A DNA stretch of 64,000 nucleotides from Paracholeplasma vituli (GTDB lineage: Bacteria; Bacillota_I; Bacilli_A; Acholeplasmatales; UBA5453). The translations under genes were made by a program, and so were the position numbers. A model generated the notes under the pieces. The model saw only the letters and a list, made by a program, of their open reading frames with translations. It was not told the origin of the DNA and made no database searches. Below, one piece after another: positions 60,498 to 64,000 of the stretch. The DNA lies in NCBI RefSeq assembly GCF_025446935.1, contig NZ_JAOEGN010000009.1, forward strand, positions 17,016 through 81,015, in the 5' to 3' direction. Every line of letters begins with the position of its first letter. Position 1 is the stretch's first letter.

Positions 60498-61811
60498 TTA
60501 TAACCCCCGCTCTTGGATGATTTTTTGGTAGGCAAGCCCACTATCTTTAATTGTTCTTTTTAGTGTGTCATAATCGACTCTAATAATACCAAATCGTTTA
60601 CTGTAGCCTAGACCCCATTCAAAGTTATCCAATAACGACCACGCATAATAACGGGTTATGTTACAGCCTTCTTCAATGGCTTGGCGTGTCGCTTCTAAAT
60701 GGGATTTTAGATAATCCACACGGTTGATATCGTGAACTAAACCATCCTCACTTACAGTATCTTCAAAGGCTGAACCATTTTCTGCGATGATGACTTCGAC
60801 ATTATTATAGGTTTCTTTAATATCTACGAGTAAATCGTATAAAGACCTTGGGCAGACTTCCCAGTCCATAGAGGTATACTGTGCGTTTGGATTAGAAACC
60901 CCTCTCGCATTGAATAAACCTTCTTCAGTATAAGCTTGGATACCTCTAGAATACATATTGATCCCTAAGAAATCCATTTTGTTTTCTTGGATGAGTTCCA
61001 TATCTCCCGCTTCAACACTAAAGAAAATATCGTGTTTTTGATATAAAGATACCATATCTGCTGGATATACCCCTTTTAGGGTAGGATCTAAGAACCAACG
61101 GTTGATGAACCCATCGATATTTCGAGCGGCTAAGTAGTCTTTGACATCAAAGGTATTCGGATATTGTTTTCCTAAGTTTAAGACAATTCCAATCTTTCCA
61201 TTCCCATTTGGATGGTTCTTATAAAGTTTAACCGCTTGAGCGTGTGCTACTAATAAGTGGTGCGCGATTTCAAGTTGTTGATTAATCGGATATTCGTTTA
61301 AGAAAGCAGCGCACCATGGTTCATTGTGGGTAAACCATAGCTTAACTTGATGTCCAAAAAGATCAAACAATGTCTTCGCATAATTAAGGTAATGTGTGAT
61401 CGTTTCGCGGTTTTGCCACCCACCGATTTGGTCGAGTGCTAGCGGTAAGTCGCCATGCCATATTGTAATAGCTGGTTCAATGCCTGCTAATAAAAGTTCG
61501 TTGATTAGGTTTTGGTAAAATTCTACGCCTTTTGGATTGATTTTTCCATATCCATTTGGGTAAATACGTGTCCATGACACTGAAAAACGGTAGCTTTGTA
61601 GACCGAGCGTTTTCATCAATTGGACATCTTCTTTATATAAATGATAGTGGTCACAAGCGACATCTCCAACATCGCCAGTAGGCTTACCGAACTCATCTTT
61701 ATTGCGTAAATCCCACGCGGTTTGACCGCGTCCATCTAAGGCAGCTGCACCTTCGATTTGATAGGCTGAGGTAGCCGCACCAAAAATAAATGATTTAGGA
61801 AAAAACTTCAT
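60498..61811 (-). CDS. bglA: GH1 beta-glucosidase
   Basis: 437 residues; typical GH1 length. FIFGAATSAYQIEGA at the start, THNEPWC with the acid/base Glu (about 161), VIIAENGSAF with the nucleophile Glu (about 345). Cytosolic (no signal). Cleaves beta-glucosides or related beta-glycosides. Overlaps the GH2 gene stop by 4 bases (ATGA). Confidence 0.93.
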   Translation of the reverse strand: MKFFPKSFIFGAATSAYQIEGAAALDGRGQTAWDLRNKDEFGKPTGDVGDVACDHYHLYKEDVQLMKTLGLQSYRFSVSWTRIYPNGYGKINPKGVEFYQNLINELLLAGIEPAITIWHGDLPLALDQIGGWQNRETITHYLNYAKTLFDLFGHQVKLWFTHNEPWCAAFLNEYPINQQLEIAHHLLVAHAQAVKLYKNHPNGNGKIGIVLNLGKQYPNTFDVKDYLAARNIDGFINRWFLDPTLKGVYPADMVSLYQKHDIFFSVEAGDMELIQENKMDFLGINMYSRGIQAYTEEGLFNARGVSNPNAQYTSMDWEVCPRSLYDLLVDIKETYNNVEVIIAENGSAFEDTVSEDGLVHDINRVDYLKSHLEATRQAIEEGCNITRYYAWSLLDNFEWGLGYSKRFGIIRVDYDTLKRTIKDSGLAYQKIIQERGL

Positions 61812-63514
61812 GACTTGATCTCCTTAGTAAAATGTATTCTAAGCATGTGCGCCACCATTTTAGGCTCTCGGTTACGGGTGAATACCCCTTTCTTGTTTCC
61901 ATTGAAACGGGTAAGACCTTGTTTGGTTTGGAAATCGGCGAAATTCCAAATGTGTGTACCGATGACGCCTTTTGTATGATTGGCTACATTTATGTAAGCT
62001 TCAATAAACTCAACTTGGAATTCTTCACTAAATGTTTGTGCAGGCAGTGTGTGTAATCCCGCAATCGTATCCGCGCTAAACTCAGTGAGTACAATCGGTT
62101 TATGGAATTTCTCAAGATAACTAGTAAATGAGTCCTTGAGCTGTTTCTCAATTACCGATAAATCACTAAAATCGGTATACCAACCATGGTAACGATTTAA
62201 ACCGATGACATCCGCAAACTGTGCAACCAAGTTGATTTCCGCGTTCACATTCTCGACAATCATCAGCGGTAAATCCGTGAGGGTTCTCGCATACTTAAAG
62301 GCTTCTTCAAAGTAATGAACAGCCCCACTTTCATAGGTGTTCGCTTCATTCGCGAGTGAATACATAATGACTGATGGGTGGTTCTTATCACGCTCAACCA
62401 AAGCTTTAAGGGTTTGTTTGTATATATCCAAACTTTGTTCATTCACGCGGTCTTCTTGGAATACGGTTCTTGAATCCCAAAAGTTTAATCCAACCGCTGG
62501 GATTTCATCGATGATTAAAATCCCGTATTGATCCGCTAAATCATACATCTGTTCATCGTAAGGGTAATGACTGGTTCGTATCGAATTCGCACCAATCCAT
62601 TTAAGGAGTTCAAAGTCTCTAATATGGAGTAATGGGTGTGTCCCTTTCCCAATAATTTCGTGGTCTTCATGCATCCCAAATCCCTTTAAGAAAATGGGTT
62701 TATGGTTTAAATAAAGCTGTTGGTCTTTCACATAGATTTCCCTTATACCAAAGGTTTGTTCATAGTGATCACACTGAGTCTTAACTATTAGAGTGTAGAG
62801 ATTACCTTGATGAATATCCCATAATATGGGTTCTTCAATTTTTAGGATATCCTTCTTTCGGTTTTGGGTTTTATAAATCTTACCTTTTGGATCTTTGATT
62901 TCTACAGACTCAACTACGTCTAATGTTGTAACATCATAGAACACATGGGCTTCATGACTTTGAATCATGGTTTTAATCGTGATTTCTTTAATTTGTTTAA
63001 GCGGTAGTTTGTATAACCATACATCACGATGTAAGCCACTGTAATTGAAAAAATCGAAGTAGATTTTTTGTTTGAATACACCTTCATTTTCTATAAGTTC
63101 CCCCATCGGTAAGGATTGATAATCCAAACGGTTATCTAATAGAACCGTTAGTCTCATCGAAGACTTGGGGTGTTCAACTTTGACATCAAAGGGTAAAAAT
63201 CCACCAAGGTGGGTCATCACGAGTTCACCATCTAGATAGACAGATGCTTTATGCGCAGCCGCACCAAAACGGATGTAGTATTGAAGTCCTTCTTGAATAT
63301 CTGGTATATAGATGAGTCTTTCATAACACACTTTACCCACATACTCACGCGCTTTTTGGGTTGTAAAAACGTCATTATAACTCCCTGGTACACCCATGAG
63401 TTGTTTTTCCACAAGTGGTAAAACAGGTTTATATTCGAGGTCAACGAATGCGAAATCCCATAAGCCATTGAGCGATACGACCCATCGTTTTGGATTCATT
63501 TGAGGATAGAGCAC
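61808..63514 (-). CDS. uidA: GH2 beta-glucuronidase
   Basis: 568 residues. Three N-terminal beta domains and a TIM barrel: SLANEANTYESGA (acid/base Glu) and VLTEFSADTIAGLHTLPAQ (nucleophile Glu in the TE-F/Y-x-x-DT-x-AG motif typical of beta-glucuronidases). Start GTG at 63514 after AGGGAGG. No signal peptide, so it acts inside. Promoter TATAAT lies upstream near 63541-63546. Releases glucuronic acid that could feed the uronate operon at 46405-53948 (glucuronate isomerase UxaC is not in the window). Confidence 0.9.
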   Translation of the reverse strand: MLYPQMNPKRWVVSLNGLWDFAFVDLEYKPVLPLVEKQLMGVPGSYNDVFTTQKAREYVGKVCYERLIYIPDIQEGLQYYIRFGAAAHKASVYLDGELVMTHLGGFLPFDVKVEHPKSSMRLTVLLDNRLDYQSLPMGELIENEGVFKQKIYFDFFNYSGLHRDVWLYKLPLKQIKEITIKTMIQSHEAHVFYDVTTLDVVESVEIKDPKGKIYKTQNRKKDILKIEEPILWDIHQGNLYTLIVKTQCDHYEQTFGIREIYVKDQQLYLNHKPIFLKGFGMHEDHEIIGKGTHPLLHIRDFELLKWIGANSIRTSHYPYDEQMYDLADQYGILIIDEIPAVGLNFWDSRTVFQEDRVNEQSLDIYKQTLKALVERDKNHPSVIMYSLANEANTYESGAVHYFEEAFKYARTLTDLPLMIVENVNAEINLVAQFADVIGLNRYHGWYTDFSDLSVIEKQLKDSFTSYLEKFHKPIVLTEFSADTIAGLHTLPAQTFSEEFQVEFIEAYINVANHTKGVIGTHIWNFADFQTKQGLTRFNGNKKGVFTRNREPKMVAHMLRIHFTKEIKS

Positions 63515-63627
63515 AAAAATCCCTCCCTTTGTGTAATTTCATTATAGCATTGATTATTAGATGGTTTCAGGTAACTCCATGAAATTAATCGAATAATGAT
63601 ACAATATGTAATAAAGGTGTTGATAAT

Positions 63628-63780
63628 ATGACCGAAAAAGAAATGATTTTATTCCACCAAGAAAGATACCCACTCATAAAACTACAAGATCATGTAAAAC
63701 GAATTCATCAAGCCGTGTTTGGACCTGGTCATTTGCATGACACAAAATCTAGATTAGATAGTGAACTACCCACCACTTAA
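63628..63780 (+). pseudogene. Small protein gene cut by an IS605-type element
   Basis: The 5' part of a gene (TEKEMILFHQERYPLIKLQDHVKRIHQAVFGPGHLHD) resembling a short conserved hypothetical family with a YP-x-x-x-x-D-x-(V/I)K-x-(I/V) pattern. After SRLDS the sequence enters the element's right end, giving a chance stop at 63778. Its ATG follows AAGGTG. The 3' part is not in the window. Confidence 0.55.
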
Positions 63781-63871
63781 TAGAAGTGAGGGCTTCCTAT
63801 CCAAACCAGTGTACCCACCAGTGACTCAATAGGCTATCCCCGTAGTCCCTACGGTTCTTAGTTCTTATATG
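63761..63871 (-). ncRNA. omega-RNA (reRNA) scaffold and right end of an IS605-type element
   Basis: Lies directly downstream of tnpB on the minus strand. Structural parts: a perfect hairpin CCGTAG-TCC-CTACGG, a CACTTAATAGAAGTG hairpin near the end, and the boundary at GTTCAC/GTGAAC (63761-63766). TnpB nucleases are guided by this RNA, with the guide taken from the flank just outside the element. A decayed copy at 34325-34530 shares most of the conserved blocks. Confidence 0.6.
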
Positions 63872-64000
63872 GATAAAGCTAATTTGTACTGTCTTAATCC
63901 TTCTTTGTTGATATTCATCGCTGCGTTGTGGTCTCGATCTAAGTGTAACTCACACTTTGGACACTCAAACACGCGATTAGAGAGTTTGAGTTCACTATGA
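63865..64000 (-). CDS. tnpB: TnpB (IS605 OrfB) RNA-guided nuclease, C-terminus only
   Basis: The gene runs off the right edge. The visible 44 residues contain CPKCELHLDRDHNAAMNI, the second CxxC of the zinc ribbon and the last catalytic Asp (DRDHNAA) of the RuvC nuclease. Stop TAA at 63867-63865. Upstream sequence is needed to judge whether it is intact. Confidence 0.9.
   Translation of the reverse strand, partial: HSELKLSNRVFECPKCELHLDRDHNAAMNINKEGLRQYKLALSI

Noticed and set aside
1..64000. CRISPR arrays, tRNA and rRNA genes
   Set aside because: No regular direct repeats, cloverleaf sequences or rRNA blocks were seen on reading; a program such as tRNAscan or minced would confirm.
1..64000. 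Mollicute code with TGA as Trp
   Set aside because: TGA is used as a stop in several genes (for example hsdM, DUF1232, rbsK), and Trp is always TGG in recognised motifs.

Overview
The window reads as a chromosomal segment of a low-GC, low-complexity Gram-positive relative, most likely an Acholeplasma/Izemoplasma-type mollicute or a close Bacilli relative. The basis is AT-rich DNA, many Sec lipoproteins with a short lipobox, AGGAGG-type ribosome sites, TGA used as a stop codon and TGG for Trp (so not the Mycoplasma/Spiroplasma code), and typical Firmicute families (LplABC, YesL-like, DUF2975/YozG, ECF S component). This assignment is an inference; no rRNA or tRNA gene is present to fix it.

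Layout. (1) 1-15740 is a defence island, almost all on the minus strand: a type I restriction-modification operon led by a small XRE regulator (XRE-hsdM-hsdS-hsdR, hsdR cut by the left edge), a Hachiman-like pair (hamA nuclease, hamB helicase), an unassigned membrane/coiled-coil protein, a DUF1232 protein with a translationally coupled 46-residue partner, an IS21 remnant, a DarTG-type ADP-ribosylation toxin-antitoxin pair, and an IS256 copy with a nonsense codon. (2) 15788-31502 is one long leftward carbohydrate operon read from a consensus promoter with an overlapping LacI-type operator: ribokinase, LacI regulator, LplB/LplC permeases, solute-binding lipoprotein, nucleoside hydrolase (frameshifted in a G8 tract), a 1053-residue secreted protein with four repeats, and three secreted beta-propeller-like lipoproteins, ending at a strong terminator at 17140; two further lipoprotein genes follow. 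A divergent operon (31669-34230) encodes a YesL-like membrane protein, an ABC ATPase and two small membrane proteins and may supply the ATPase that the leftward operon lacks. (3) 34325-34530 is a decayed TnpB/omega-RNA end. (4) 34684-42006: two tandem lipoproteins, two MacB-like fused ABC exporters and a small secreted beta-rich protein. (5) 42373-46358: fructokinase, small membrane proteins, a DUF2975/YozG-type pair. (6) 46405-53948: a hexuronate/gluconate operon: tagaturonate epimerase, PfkB sugar-acid kinase, 6-phosphogluconate dehydrogenase, SDR fructuronate reductase, a LarA-family (nickel-pincer) epimerase (frameshifted), then an ECF S component and a uridine-kinase-like protein. (7) 54122-63514: HAD phosphatase, GNAT, TldD/TldE, a SOUL fragment, a small membrane protein, a double acyltransferase, a GH1 beta-glucosidase and a GH2 beta-glucuronidase. 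(8) 63628-64000: a gene broken by an IS605-type element whose tnpB runs off the right edge.

How it fits together. The beta-glucuronidase and the uronate operon suggest glucuronide use. The uronate operon holds no mannonate dehydratase or KDPG aldolase but does hold a LarA homologue plus Gnd, so I propose fructuronate > mannonate > (LarA-type 2-epimerase) gluconate > 6-phosphogluconate > ribulose-5-phosphate. The ribokinase/nucleoside hydrolase operon suggests use of ribosides taken up by an Lpl-type importer and perhaps first processed by the secreted proteins.

Caution: three genes are broken by single-base indels in homopolymers (T5 at 16363, C8 at 25118, T5 at 47937, plus-strand sense). 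That pattern is as compatible with long-read sequencing error as with true pseudogenes.
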